Source: Methanococcus vannielii SB
GTDB lineage: Archaea > AGJL01 > Methanococci > Methanococcales > Methanococcaceae
Reading direction: 5' to 3'
Assembly: GCF_000017165.1 (NCBI RefSeq)
Contig: NC_009634.1
Coordinates: forward strand, 434,001-498,000
DNA: 64,000 nucleotides
The notes beneath the pieces were generated by a model that made no database searches, had not been told where the DNA came from, and worked only from the letters and a program-made list of their open reading frames with translations. Made by a program: the position numbers and the translations under genes. Shown here in pieces: positions 45,830 through 54,232 of the stretch. Position 1 is the stretch's first letter. Every line of letters begins with the position of its first letter.

Positions 45830-46237
45830 TTATTCAGTATATTTTTCATCAACAACAATTTTTACAGGATTTGATGAAACACCTTCTTTTCCGGATTCTA
45901 ATTTTCTATCAACCATTATCAGGTCATTTAACTTTTCCTGAATACTTTTTGAAATTTTTCTAACTATTTCAGAAGGAGCTGCTGCAGTATACAAATACGG
46001 CTTTTTACCGAGTCCTTCCTTATCCATCTTTTCTCTTGAAACGTAGCCAGTATTATACATTTCTAAAATAGATTCCCTTACTGTTGAAGGATATATTCCT
46101 GTTCCGTCTGCAATATCATCAACAGTGCTTTTATCATATTTTCTTAGGTAAATATATATTTTTGCCCTAACTTCGCTAGACATCAAGTTAGCTAGATTTT
46201 CTATTAATTTACGATCTACATTTTCTATTGTATTCAC
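45830..46237 (-). CDS. Winged-helix transcriptional regulator next to the pst operon
   Basis: 135 residues. A winged helix (about 12-75) has the recognition segment DDIADGTGIYPSTVRESILEM and a wing VSREKMDKEGLGKKPYLY. The C-terminal 60 residues are helical and likely dimerise. The fold is of the ArsR/TrmB broad class. Position suggests phosphate control, though conserved synteny and not sequence supports it. GTG start after GGGGGCGAT. Inverted repeats in its own leader suggest autoregulation. Confidence 0.82.
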   Translation of the reverse strand: MNTIENVDRKLIENLANLMSSEVRAKIYIYLRKYDKSTVDDIADGTGIYPSTVRESILEMYNTGYVSREKMDKEGLGKKPYLYTAAAPSEIVRKISKSIQEKLNDLIMVDRKLESGKEGVSSNPVKIVVDEKYTE

Positions 46238-46523
46238 TATTTATCGCCCCCGATAAAACATTCGAAAAGTTAACAAATGTTAGTCCTTTCAAAGTACCCC
46301 CACTTTAAAAGTCCTAAATATATATCTAAATAAAATAAGATATAAAGCTTTTGTATTGTCAACTATCATTTAAAAAAAGATTAAGCGTAATTTATAAAGT
46401 AATTTACTTTTTAAAGCAAATTAAAAGATAATCTATTAAAAAACCTTAAAAATGATGGTATAAGTGATATCTTAATGTTAATACAATGTTATTAAAATAA
46501 ATTGTATTTTAATTTAAAATAAA
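46238..46523. promoter_or_regulatory. Leader and promoter region of the winged-helix regulator
   Basis: On the minus strand a TATA-like run (about 46315-46327) is followed by two inverted repeats near the expected transcript start: AAAGT/ACTTT at 46291-46306 (six-base centre) and TAACA/TGTTA at 46271-46282 (two-base centre). These could be operators of the regulator itself. No gene is seen between the regulator and argD. Confidence 0.45.
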
Positions 46524-46563
46524 TTTATATTTATATTTATATTTATATTTATATTTATATTTT
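46524..46563. repeat. (TTTATA)n microsatellite over the argD stop codon
   Basis: About 6.5 perfect copies of TTTATA. The argD TAA (minus strand, 46555-46557) lies inside the array. Changes in copy number would alter only sequence beyond the stop. Confidence 0.95.
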
Positions 46564-47745
46564 TGAAAATACATCATCAAGACTTGATACCATTCCATCA
46601 ATATGCTCTTTTTGAATAATTAATGGAGGTAAAAATCTTAAAACCGTATCTGAAGTACAGTTTATAAGGTAACCTTGTTTAAACATTTCCTGAACGATGT
46701 TTGAACCATTGAAACTCAATTCAAGTCCCGTCATAAGTCCAATTGATCTAACTTCCCTTACAAAGTCATATTTTTCTTCAATTTTCTTCAATTTATCAGT
46801 AAAATAAACGCCCATTTCGTTCGTATTATTTAAAAGTTCTGAAATTAAATTAATTGAAGTAATTGCAGTAGCGCATGCAAGAGGATTTCCTCCAAAAGTA
46901 GTACCATGGCTTCCAGGAGTAAACGCATTTGAAACTTCGTCTTTTGCAATCATTGCACCAATTGGGATTCCGCTACCAAGTGCCTTTGCTAATGTTATTA
47001 TATCGGGTTTTACACCGTAATGTTCAAATGCAAACATTTTACCAGTTCTTCCAAGCCCGCACTGTACCTCATCAAATATCAAAACAATATTTTTATCATC
47101 ACATAACTCACGAACAGCTTTTAAATATTCTTGGTCTGCAATATGAATTCCACCTTCGCCCTGAACTGGCTCTATCATTATTGCTGCGGTTTTATTTGAA
47201 ATGGACTCTTTTAATTTTTCTATATCATTAAAAGGAACATGCTTAAATCCTGTCGGTAATGGATCGTAACCTTCCTGATACTTTGGTTTAGGGGTTGCAG
47301 TAATCGTTGTTAGGGTTCTACCGTGGAATGCATGCTCCATTGTAATAATTTCCCCTTCTTTTCCAAAAGCTTTTGAATACTTTCTTGAAAGTTTTATTGC
47401 AGCTTCGTTTGCCTCCGCACCGCTGTTACAAAAGAATGCTTTATCAAGCCCACTTATATTCACGAGTTTTTTTGCAAGATTTACTTGGGGAATATTATAG
47501 TATATATTTGAAACGTGAATAAGTGTTTCAGCCTGCTTTTTAATTGTTTCAACAATTTTAGGGTGACAGTGTCCAACATTGTTTACAGATATTCCTGAAA
47601 GAAAATCAACATAACTATTTCCATTAATATCATATACATTCATTCCATCCCCTTTTACGAGAACTGCTGGAACTCTTCCATACGTATTTATGACATATTT
47701 ACTTTCTTCAAGGATTACATTATCCATTTCTTGATTACTAAGCAT
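46555..47745 (-). CDS. argD: Acetylornithine aminotransferase
   Basis: 396-residue class III aminotransferase of arginine synthesis. NSGAEANEAAIKLSRKY (about 105-121), FDEVQCGLGRTGKMFAFEH and PLP lysine in TLAKALGSGIPIGAM are diagnostic, followed by GTTFGGNPLAC. It converts N-acetylglutamate semialdehyde to N-acetylornithine; relatives also serve lysine synthesis (DapC). Start ATG follows GGTGATATT. Confidence 0.93.
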   Translation of the reverse strand: MLSNQEMDNVILEESKYVINTYGRVPAVLVKGDGMNVYDINGNSYVDFLSGISVNNVGHCHPKIVETIKKQAETLIHVSNIYYNIPQVNLAKKLVNISGLDKAFFCNSGAEANEAAIKLSRKYSKAFGKEGEIITMEHAFHGRTLTTITATPKPKYQEGYDPLPTGFKHVPFNDIEKLKESISNKTAAIMIEPVQGEGGIHIADQEYLKAVRELCDDKNIVLIFDEVQCGLGRTGKMFAFEHYGVKPDIITLAKALGSGIPIGAMIAKDEVSNAFTPGSHGTTFGGNPLACATAITSINLISELLNNTNEMGVYFTDKLKKIEEKYDFVREVRSIGLMTGLELSFNGSNIVQEMFKQGYLINCTSDTVLRFLPPLIIQKEHIDGMVSSLDDVFSKI

Positions 47746-47952
47746 AATATCACCATAAAAATTAAATTAGTACATTTTAAAATAATTAGACATTTTTACT
47801 TCACTTACTAATAAAAACATATTTTTAGAAATTAATTAATACAATCATGTTTAAAAATATATTGTTTTTTAAAAAAATTAAATTTTAATAAAATTCGTTA
47901 TAATTTGTTAAATATTTAAAATATGTAAAAAATGAAAGAGTTAGGGATTTTA

Positions 47953-48525
47953 ATGGAATTTTTAAGTAATATATATCCATATATTGCCATTTTAAATTTT
48001 TTGATGTTATCCATGCTTTTTATCCTGTTTATAAAATATTCAAGCCTTTTAAGGAATTCTTTTAAATATTCGTATAGTAAAGTCTGTCCTGATGATAGAA
48101 TTGAAGTTTTAAATGATGAAAAGTACTATTACTATATACTAAATAAAATAAAATCTGCAAAACGTGAAATTAATATAATAATGTTTTCGATATATAAAAG
48201 TGAAAAAACAGCAGAATTAATAAATGAGCTAATAGAAGCACGTAATCGAGGAGTTATGGTTCGTGTAATCTTGGAAGAAGACGTTGGCTCAAATATCCTT
48301 GCACAAAGTCGCCTTTCAAGCAAAAAAGTCCTTGTAAAATTTCACGATTCAAAAAAGACCCACAACAAATTTATTATAATTGACGATACAGTAATAGTTG
48401 GGAGCCACAACTGGACTGACAAGGCACTTTTTCAAAACAAAGAGTCCAGTATAGCTTTAATTAATAAAGTCGTTTTAGAGGAAGAGAAACGCTATTTTGA
48501 GTTATTATGGGGTGCTTCTGAATGA
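47953..48525 (+). CDS. Membrane-anchored single-HKD phospholipase D-family protein
   Basis: About 190 residues. An N-terminal membrane helix (about 8-30) precedes one PLD-like domain with a single HKD motif (THNKFIIIDDTVIVGSHNWT; His-x-Lys and Asn/Trp follow). Single-motif PLD proteins act as dimers, often as Nuc-type nucleases. Whether this one cuts nucleic acid or a phosphodiester lipid is unknown. ATG at 47932 has no Shine-Dalgarno; TTAGGG precedes the ATG at 47953. It overlaps tfuA by 4 bp (ATGA). Confidence 0.82.
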   Translation: MEFLSNIYPYIAILNFLMLSMLFILFIKYSSLLRNSFKYSYSKVCPDDRIEVLNDEKYYYYILNKIKSAKREINIIMFSIYKSEKTAELINELIEARNRGVMVRVILEEDVGSNILAQSRLSSKKVLVKFHDSKKTHNKFIIIDDTVIVGSHNWTDKALFQNKESSIALINKVVLEEEKRYFELLWGASE

Positions 48526-49178
48526 AAGTAGCAATTTTTTCAAAATTAACAGTTAAAGAAAACGAAATAAGGAGTATTATGAAATATTTTGATGTTGACA
48601 TATATCCTCCAATAAAAAGAGGAGATTTAACTTTTGAAAAGATGAAAGAATACGGCGTTATAGGAATAATTGACGGGTGCTTTTTACAAAATACTGCTGT
48701 ATCCCATAGGGAGATATTAAAAATCATGGAAAATGGAGTAAAAGTATTCGGTTCTGGATCAATGGGTGCTTTAAGGGCTTCAGAACTCGATACGTATGGA
48801 ATGATTGGAATTGGGAAAGTTTATTATAAGTACAAATCAGGAATTGTTTTTGATGACGATGAAGTTGCTGTAACTTTTGATGAAAACTTAAATCAGATAA
48901 CTTTTTCAATGGTAAGTTTTAGGGAAATGGTAAATAGTGCATTAGTTGAAGGAATAATAACTAAAATAGACGCACAAAATATTATAGATGCTGGAAAAAA
49001 TTTATATTACCCATTAAGGACGTATGAAAATGCAATTAAAAAGGCAGGAATTTTAGAGGATAAAAAAGAAACGCTACTAAATTACCTTGAAAAACAAGAA
49101 GATATTAAAAGAAAAGATGCTTTTGAAATGATTTCAAAGATAATTGAATATGTAAACTGCAATATAAATATAGTTTAA
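48522..49178 (+). CDS. tfuA: TfuA-like protein (YcaO partner)
   Basis: 218 residues. The TfuA core is clear: VSHREILKIMENGVKVFGSG followed by SMGALRASELDTYGMIGIGK (about 65-105), then DDDEVAVTFDE. In methanogens TfuA helps YcaO install the thioamide of thioglycine in methyl-coenzyme M reductase (McrA), probably by delivering sulfide. No ycaO gene is in this window, so the pair is split in this genome. It is translationally coupled to the PLD gene, and its Shine-Dalgarno (GGTGC) lies inside it. Confidence 0.88.
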   Translation: MKVAIFSKLTVKENEIRSIMKYFDVDIYPPIKRGDLTFEKMKEYGVIGIIDGCFLQNTAVSHREILKIMENGVKVFGSGSMGALRASELDTYGMIGIGKVYYKYKSGIVFDDDEVAVTFDENLNQITFSMVSFREMVNSALVEGIITKIDAQNIIDAGKNLYYPLRTYENAIKKAGILEDKKETLLNYLEKQEDIKRKDAFEMISKIIEYVNCNINIV

Positions 49179-49212
49179 GAACTTTAAATTTTTATCAAAA
49201 ATAGGTGGAGCC

Positions 49213-49659
49213 ATGAAAGTGGAACTAAAGGTAAAACCAATAGAAAATGGTACGGTAATAGACCATATCGAAAGTTCTAAAGCCCTAAAGGTTTATGACT
49301 TACTAAAAATTAATGAAAGTATGCCCGTAACTTTAGCACTTAATGTATCTTCAAAAAAAGGCAGTTTAAAAGATATTTTAAAAATTGAAGGTCTTGCACT
49401 TTCAAAAGCAGATGTAAATAAAATTGCCCTAGTATCTCCAAACGCAACCATAAATATCATAAAAGACGGTAAAGTAGTATCTAAATTCAAAGTAGGCATT
49501 CCAAATAAAATTGATGGAATAGTAAAATGCACAAATCCAAACTGCATTACAAATAAAGAAGGCATAAAAAGCAAATTTACAGTTGAACAAAAAGACACAT
49601 TAAAAATAAGATGCGACTACTGTGAAAAATTTATCAATTCTATAATCATATCAAGATAA
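49213..49659 (+). CDS. pyrI: Aspartate carbamoyltransferase regulatory chain
   Basis: 148 residues. The N-terminal allosteric nucleotide-binding domain (about 1-95) begins MKVELKVKPIENGTVIDHI. The C-terminal zinc domain has four cysteines in KCTNPNCI and RCDYCEKF. It assembles with PyrB (not in this window) into the regulated enzyme of pyrimidine synthesis. Start ATG follows AGGTGGAGCC. A 15-bp tandem repeat covers the stop codon. Confidence 0.94.
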   Translation: MKVELKVKPIENGTVIDHIESSKALKVYDLLKINESMPVTLALNVSSKKGSLKDILKIEGLALSKADVNKIALVSPNATINIIKDGKVVSKFKVGIPNKIDGIVKCTNPNCITNKEGIKSKFTVEQKDTLKIRCDYCEKFINSIIISR

Positions 49660-49680
49660 TTAATATAAAGATAATTAATA
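49653..49680. repeat. 13-bp direct repeat with 15-bp period across the pyrI stop
   Basis: 49653-49665 and 49668-49680 are identical. The pyrI TAA (49657-49659) is in the first copy. Confidence 0.85.
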
Positions 49681-49775
49681 CCACAGTTAATTTAAAAGTA
49701 ATTTTATACATTAATCAAATTTTTATATTTTAGCCGATATATTATTACTGAAACGAGATTATGTTGGTGATTTTC

Positions 49776-50864
49776 ATGAAATTACACGAATACGAAGCAA
49801 AAAGAATTTTCAATGAAAATGGAATACCCATACCAAAAGGAATTGTTACAAAAACTAAATTAGAGGATATTGAAGGCCCAGTTGTAATTAAAGCACAAGT
49901 TTTAGTTGGGGGAAGGGGTAAAGCAGGCGGAATTTTATTTGCAGATACATTAAATGAAGCAAATTCAAAAATAGAATCTTTAATTGGAAAAGAAGTGAAG
50001 GGTGAACATGTAGAGTCGCTTTTAATTGAAGAAAAGATTAAAATCTTAAAGGAATACTATGTTGGAGTTGTAGTTGATAGAAATGAGAAAAATAACGTAG
50101 TTATCTTTTCAACTGAAGGCGGGGTAGATATCGAGGAAATTGCAAGGACGTCCCCTGAAAAAATTATAAAATACCCTGTTGAAGCAGGTAGTGAATTTTT
50201 ACCCTACAATGCAAGAAATATGCTTAAAAAAGCAGGTTTAAGTTCTGAAGAAATACCAAAAGTTGCAGATATAATATGTAAGGTATATTCTGCATTTAAA
50301 AAAATGGATGGAGTACTTGCAGAAGTAAATCCGCTTGTAATTACAAGTGAAGGGAAAATTCTAGCTGCAGATGCTGTTTTAAATGTTGATGATGATGCAT
50401 ACTTTAAACATTCTTACATGGAATTTGAAGAATTTAAAAAACAAGAAAAGTCAGAATTTGCATACGTTGAGCTCGATGGAGATATTGCAGTTATAGGGAA
50501 CGGTGCTGGGCTTACACTTGCTAGTATGGACGTTGTAAAGGAATTTGGTGGAAATCCTGCATGCTTCTTAGATATTGGCGGGGGGGCCACAAGAGAAATT
50601 GTAAAAAGTGCACTTTTAAAGGCTACTGCTAGAAATAGTGTTAAGGGCGCATTTATAAACATCCTTGGAGGAATTACAAGGTGTGATGAAGTTTCAAAGG
50701 GAATAGTAGATGTTTTAAAAGAAAAGCCGGAACTTAAATTTGCAGTAAGAATGATGGGAACCAATGAAAAAGAAGGAAGGGAAATACTAACGAAAAACAA
50801 TGTAAGTTATGAAAATTCAATGGAAGATGCCGCAAAAGCACTTACAAAGATAATAAACAATTAA
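49776..50864 (+). CDS. sucC: Succinyl-CoA ligase (ADP/GDP-forming) beta subunit
   Basis: About 362 residues. The ATP-grasp domain starts MKLHEYEAKRIFNENGIPIP and contains VIKAQVLVGGRGKAGGI. The C-terminal CoA-ligase domain has FLDIGGGATREIVKSAL and NILGGITRCDEVSKGI. It makes succinyl-CoA for the reductive, incomplete TCA pathway of methanococci, downstream of fumarate reduction by Tfr. The alpha subunit SucD is not adjacent. An upstream in-frame ATG (49761) is rejected because GGTGA precedes the ATG at 49776. Confidence 0.93.
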   Translation: MKLHEYEAKRIFNENGIPIPKGIVTKTKLEDIEGPVVIKAQVLVGGRGKAGGILFADTLNEANSKIESLIGKEVKGEHVESLLIEEKIKILKEYYVGVVVDRNEKNNVVIFSTEGGVDIEEIARTSPEKIIKYPVEAGSEFLPYNARNMLKKAGLSSEEIPKVADIICKVYSAFKKMDGVLAEVNPLVITSEGKILAADAVLNVDDDAYFKHSYMEFEEFKKQEKSEFAYVELDGDIAVIGNGAGLTLASMDVVKEFGGNPACFLDIGGGATREIVKSALLKATARNSVKGAFINILGGITRCDEVSKGIVDVLKEKPELKFAVRMMGTNEKEGREILTKNNVSYENSMEDAAKALTKIINN

Positions 50865-50877
50865 AAAATTTAAAGGC

Positions 50878-51213
50878 GTGGTCTTTTTGTTTAGCCTGTA
50901 TCGAAAAAAGAAGGAAACTGTTGTATCACGGGAAAAATACGAAAATATCAAAAAAATATACTTAGATACTAAAAAATCGTATTTAGACTTAGAATCCAAA
51001 TATAAACATGAAGTCCACACGAATAACCAATTAAAAGATATTTTATCTAAAAAAGACATGGAACTTGAATATTTACATCATAAGCTAAACGAACTTTATG
51101 AAAAATATAAAGACTTATCAAAAGATTATGATAAATTAGAAAAAAGAACAAATTTTTTATTATCTGAACTTGAAATTAAGGAATCAGAAAACTCTAAAAA
51201 GCCTACAAAATAA
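50878..51213 (+). CDS. Small coiled-coil protein of unknown function
   Basis: 111 residues. After a short hydrophobic N-terminus (MVFLFSLY) the protein is one long coiled coil (about 18-100) rich in Lys, Glu and Leu, with heptad-like LESKYKHEV and DKLEKRTNFLLSELE. No enzyme domain. It follows sucC after 13 bp and could be co-expressed. The start is uncertain: GTG at 50878 and TTG at 50887 are both possible. Function not recognised. Confidence 0.65.
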   Translation: MVFLFSLYRKKKETVVSREKYENIKKIYLDTKKSYLDLESKYKHEVHTNNQLKDILSKKDMELEYLHHKLNELYEKYKDLSKDYDKLEKRTNFLLSELEIKESENSKKPTK

Positions 51214-51214
51214 T

Positions 51215-51484
51215 TTACTTCATTCTTTTACAAAGTTCTTTTAAAAAGTCAAGTTTTGACGTCTTTTCATCAATGGTTACTTTTAAGTAACCGCATATTT
51301 CCCACGGCTCTTTTGGATAACTTTTTTTATTATCTATTGAATATTCATGACCCATTTTTTCAATTATGCTTACAATATCTTTTAGTTTAGGGTTTAATAC
51401 TCCAAAACTTTTTGGAACCTTCCTACCTTCGTTTTTAGTCCTTTTTAAGTCGAAGTATGCTGGCCAGATTACAATTTCTTTCAT
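51215..51484 (-). CDS. srp19: Signal recognition particle 19 kDa protein
   Basis: 89 residues, the compact archaeal form. [20 protein letters not shown] near the N-terminus and [16 protein letters not shown] later are the SRP19 signature. It binds helices 6 and 8 of 7S RNA and lets SRP54 assemble, for co-translational targeting. Start ATG follows GGTGAAATCTT. It is convergent with the coiled-coil gene, 1 bp apart. Confidence 0.93.
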   Translation of the reverse strand: MKEIVIWPAYFDLKRTKNEGRKVPKSFGVLNPKLKDIVSIIEKMGHEYSIDNKKSYPKEPWEICGYLKVTIDEKTSKLDFLKELCKRMK

Positions 51485-51823
51485 AAGATTTCACCATTTC
51501 TTCCAATTTATCCATTTTTCCCGTAAATATCCTGAAAACTAAATTAATACAAGTGAAATAGCAGTAACAATAAAAAATCATTATGCGTGATTTAAAAGAA
51601 GAATATATTCAAAATTCATGCCATATATTCTCCTAATCCATACCGAAACTGCAAATAAGTTATAGCAATTGTTAAAATTCATTGAATAGTTCTGCTTTAC
51701 ATTTTCAGTTGAAGTGATAAATCAACCAATTAGAGAAAGCAGTTTTTCGATATGTAGTTTCCATATCACTTAACTGTAAAATACCGTAATAAAGGTTTTC
51801 AAATTTTCATCATCTTCTCAACG
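51485..51823. other. Intergenic region with a long imperfect inverted repeat
   Basis: 339 bp with no convincing gene. Two segments, about 51698-51717 and 51763-51783, are inverted copies of about 20 bp with small gaps (CAGTTGAAGTGATA against TATCACTTAACTG). Inside the right half is a short hairpin GATATG/CATATC (about 51749-51767). It could form an RNA stem-loop of about 85 nt, or be a relic of a small mobile repeat. It separates srp19 from the DUF373 gene. Confidence 0.5.
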
Positions 51824-52936
51824 TTACTCTTCTGTTTTTTGTGATATTTTAGATTTTTTGGGCCCGTGAAATAATACAACGGAAAGTATAATCAATATCG
51901 AAATATATGCAATAATATACATTGCAAGGGTCGTAAATTCAAAAGCTACTCCAGTTAAATATTCTGAGGAAATTAAAAACATCTGTCTTAACATAAATGC
52001 CAAAATTACATTAAAAAATAGCTTTTTTAAAAGGGAAAGTATACTTTTTTCAGTATGTATTAAGTCATCTATAAAATTAACCGTTACTAAAACCAAAAAT
52101 CCAAGCGTTAAAGGGTTTGCAAGGTTAAAAAGGAATTTTCCAAAAAATATTGCAAGTTCAGGGTCTTCCGATACCTTGTATGAATAGAGTATACCCACTA
52201 TAACTATTAAATATCCTAAAATATTCCCAAATGGAGATAATTTTCCAAGTTCAAGTCCTTTCCTACTTTCTTTAAGCATTTTTTTAATTGATTCGACTAA
52301 TCCGACTCCTTCTGAGAGAATATATATCCCGATTAACCCTGAAATTATTCTCCAGCCTAAATCTGAAAATAATGCATAAAGTATCATTGCAAAACCAATC
52401 GATGTGAATATCAAGGGGATATATTGAGACATTGTCTTTTTTATAAATTCCTGCATAAGATAGTAAGTTGATTCTAATGACTCGTTTTGCTTAATCACTA
52501 TTCTTTTTTTCCATACAAACACGTCTTTTAATTCAAGGTACTTTAAAACAAGTTCATCTTCTTTTCCATCTGAAACAAGGTAAATAAAGTCCGGCTCATA
52601 TAAATATATTAAAAAATCGAGTTGTTCTTTTATTCTAATTGCACATACTTCAGACTCTACATCAATATCTCCTGAAACTGTTGCAATTTCTACGTCCTTT
52701 CCTTCCTTTTTCAGGTAATCGTAGTGCTGAACTCCGCCAAGTATGGAGTTTAAATCACTATCTCCTGGATCAGTCAAACCTAAACGCACAGCTGCATTAA
52801 TATTATCCTCCCTACCAAGTATCGGGGTTCTTATATTTGCTTTTCTTCCTATATCGTCGTCCATATCAACAACAATAATAATATACTTTTTGTCTTCAGG
52901 AACATTATCTTTGCCGATATCTTTTATTGATACCAT
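51824..52936 (-). CDS. DUF373 family membrane protein
   Basis: About 370 residues. The N-terminal cytoplasmic domain (about 15-150) has the DUF373 features VVDMDDDIGRKANIRTPILG, GLTDPGDSDLNSILGGV and IYLVSDGKEDELVL. Six or so membrane helices follow (about 170-360). The family is almost restricted to archaea and has no known function. ATG 9 nt upstream (52945) is possible; GTGAT precedes the ATG at 52936. It has its own AT-rich promoter region containing ATTTTAGTT repeats (about 52980-53006). Confidence 0.85.
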   Translation of the reverse strand: MVSIKDIGKDNVPEDKKYIIIVVDMDDDIGRKANIRTPILGREDNINAAVRLGLTDPGDSDLNSILGGVQHYDYLKKEGKDVEIATVSGDIDVESEVCAIRIKEQLDFLIYLYEPDFIYLVSDGKEDELVLKYLELKDVFVWKKRIVIKQNESLESTYYLMQEFIKKTMSQYIPLIFTSIGFAMILYALFSDLGWRIISGLIGIYILSEGVGLVESIKKMLKESRKGLELGKLSPFGNILGYLIVIVGILYSYKVSEDPELAIFFGKFLFNLANPLTLGFLVLVTVNFIDDLIHTEKSILSLLKKLFFNVILAFMLRQMFLISSEYLTGVAFEFTTLAMYIIAYISILIILSVVLFHGPKKSKISQKTEE

Positions 52937-53065
52937 TATTATCACTTTAACATTGAAATAACAAATAAATAAATCTTTTATTTTAGTTATTTTAGTTATT
53001 TTAATTTATAAGTAGCTTAGATGTTAATTTAGGGGAAATTAGAAGATGGTTCATAGCGTAATTAC

Positions 53066-54232
53066 TTATGCAGATATTTCAGATTTTTTAGAAAGGGATT
53101 CAGAAACATATAAAAACATTAACATAACGACCAAAAAACCGTAATTAATGCCTATTTCGCACATTGATAAAAGTACTGCACCATATATTGCGTATATCTT
53201 AGTATCACTTTTTTTATATATTAACTTACTTATAATTCCAAATATTAGGGTAAATATTAAGCCGAAATACCCCATTTCAAGGTAAAGTGGGCCAAACATT
53301 GTTGAAGTAATGTTGTGGGTATACCCATAGATAATATTTCCAATTTGTGATTCCCCTCCCGGCATAAATACGATTTTTCCAAAAAATACCTGTGGGACTG
53401 AAAGTATTTTATTTAACGTCATTAGATCAAAATAAGCCCTATAAGAAAGTATTTCAATAAAATTTAGCGTCCAAATTTGGCCAGATGATGCAAGGATTAT
53501 TTTTGACATCAAACCTAAAAATAATAGGGAAACTAAACCTATAAAAAATATTTTTACCGCACCTATTTTTTTAAGCCTATATTTGTAGAGTAAATATGCA
53601 CTAACTAACCCGATTACATTTGCCTTATAGCCCGTAAGAGTTATAAGTACAAAAGATATTAAAAAATACCAAAAATTAAAAAAACTTGCAAATATAAGTG
53701 CTCCTGACGAAATAAGTCTTAAAGGGTCATTTGAAATTGACATTCTAACTCCATAATCAAGTATTGGAATTTTACCTGTTGTTAAAACCAGTATAATAAA
53801 TGAAAACACGCCAATTGATAGGGTTATTTTCCCAATATCTTTAGAATTATAGTATTTTATAAAAATTTCAAGAATAATAACTACAATTCCCAAAATTATT
53901 ATTGTAAATATTATGCTGTTTGAAAGTAAAAATATGCCGTAAAATGTCGTTAAAATAACTAAAATCCAAGAAATTAACTTTAAATCCAGTTTTTCTAATT
54001 TACCAATTTTTAAATTATTAAACAAAAACGGTATTGAAAATACAAAAATATTCCCAAATACAAATAAAAACATTTTAAAAAGCGAATTTAGTCCAAATTC
54101 TCCATAGTATGGAATTGCAAGAACAAATAAAAACAAATGTCCGAGTGATATAATTACCACAGGATTATCAAGTTCAAAATGAAATTTAGAATCAATTTTT
54201 AAAGCTAAATTATTAAATTTATTTTTTAACAT
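53066..54232 (-). CDS. Polytopic membrane protein, oligosaccharide repeat-unit polymerase-like
   Basis: 388 residues, about ten to twelve membrane helices. It has the layout of Wzy-like polymerases: many helices and one larger loop in the C-terminal half (about 265-325, with PGGESQIGNIIYGYTHNITS). Sequence evidence for the family is weak, since such proteins diverge fast. Start ATG follows GGGGATTTTAA. It overlaps the 3' end of the next upstream gene by 14 bp, so the two similar proteins are co-translated. Confidence 0.6.
   Translation of the reverse strand: MLKNKFNNLALKIDSKFHFELDNPVVIISLGHLFLFVLAIPYYGEFGLNSLFKMFLFVFGNIFVFSIPFLFNNLKIGKLEKLDLKLISWILVILTTFYGIFLLSNSIIFTIIILGIVVIILEIFIKYYNSKDIGKITLSIGVFSFIILVLTTGKIPILDYGVRMSISNDPLRLISSGALIFASFFNFWYFLISFVLITLTGYKANVIGLVSAYLLYKYRLKKIGAVKIFFIGLVSLLFLGLMSKIILASSGQIWTLNFIEILSYRAYFDLMTLNKILSVPQVFFGKIVFMPGGESQIGNIIYGYTHNITSTMFGPLYLEMGYFGLIFTLIFGIISKLIYKKSDTKIYAIYGAVLLSMCEIGINYGFLVVMLMFLYVSESLSKKSEISA

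Noticed and set aside
51583-51636. 17-codon frame (MRDLKEEYIQNSCHIFS) in the srp19/DUF373 gap
   Set aside because: No Shine-Dalgarno, no hydrophobic or motif pattern; expected by chance.
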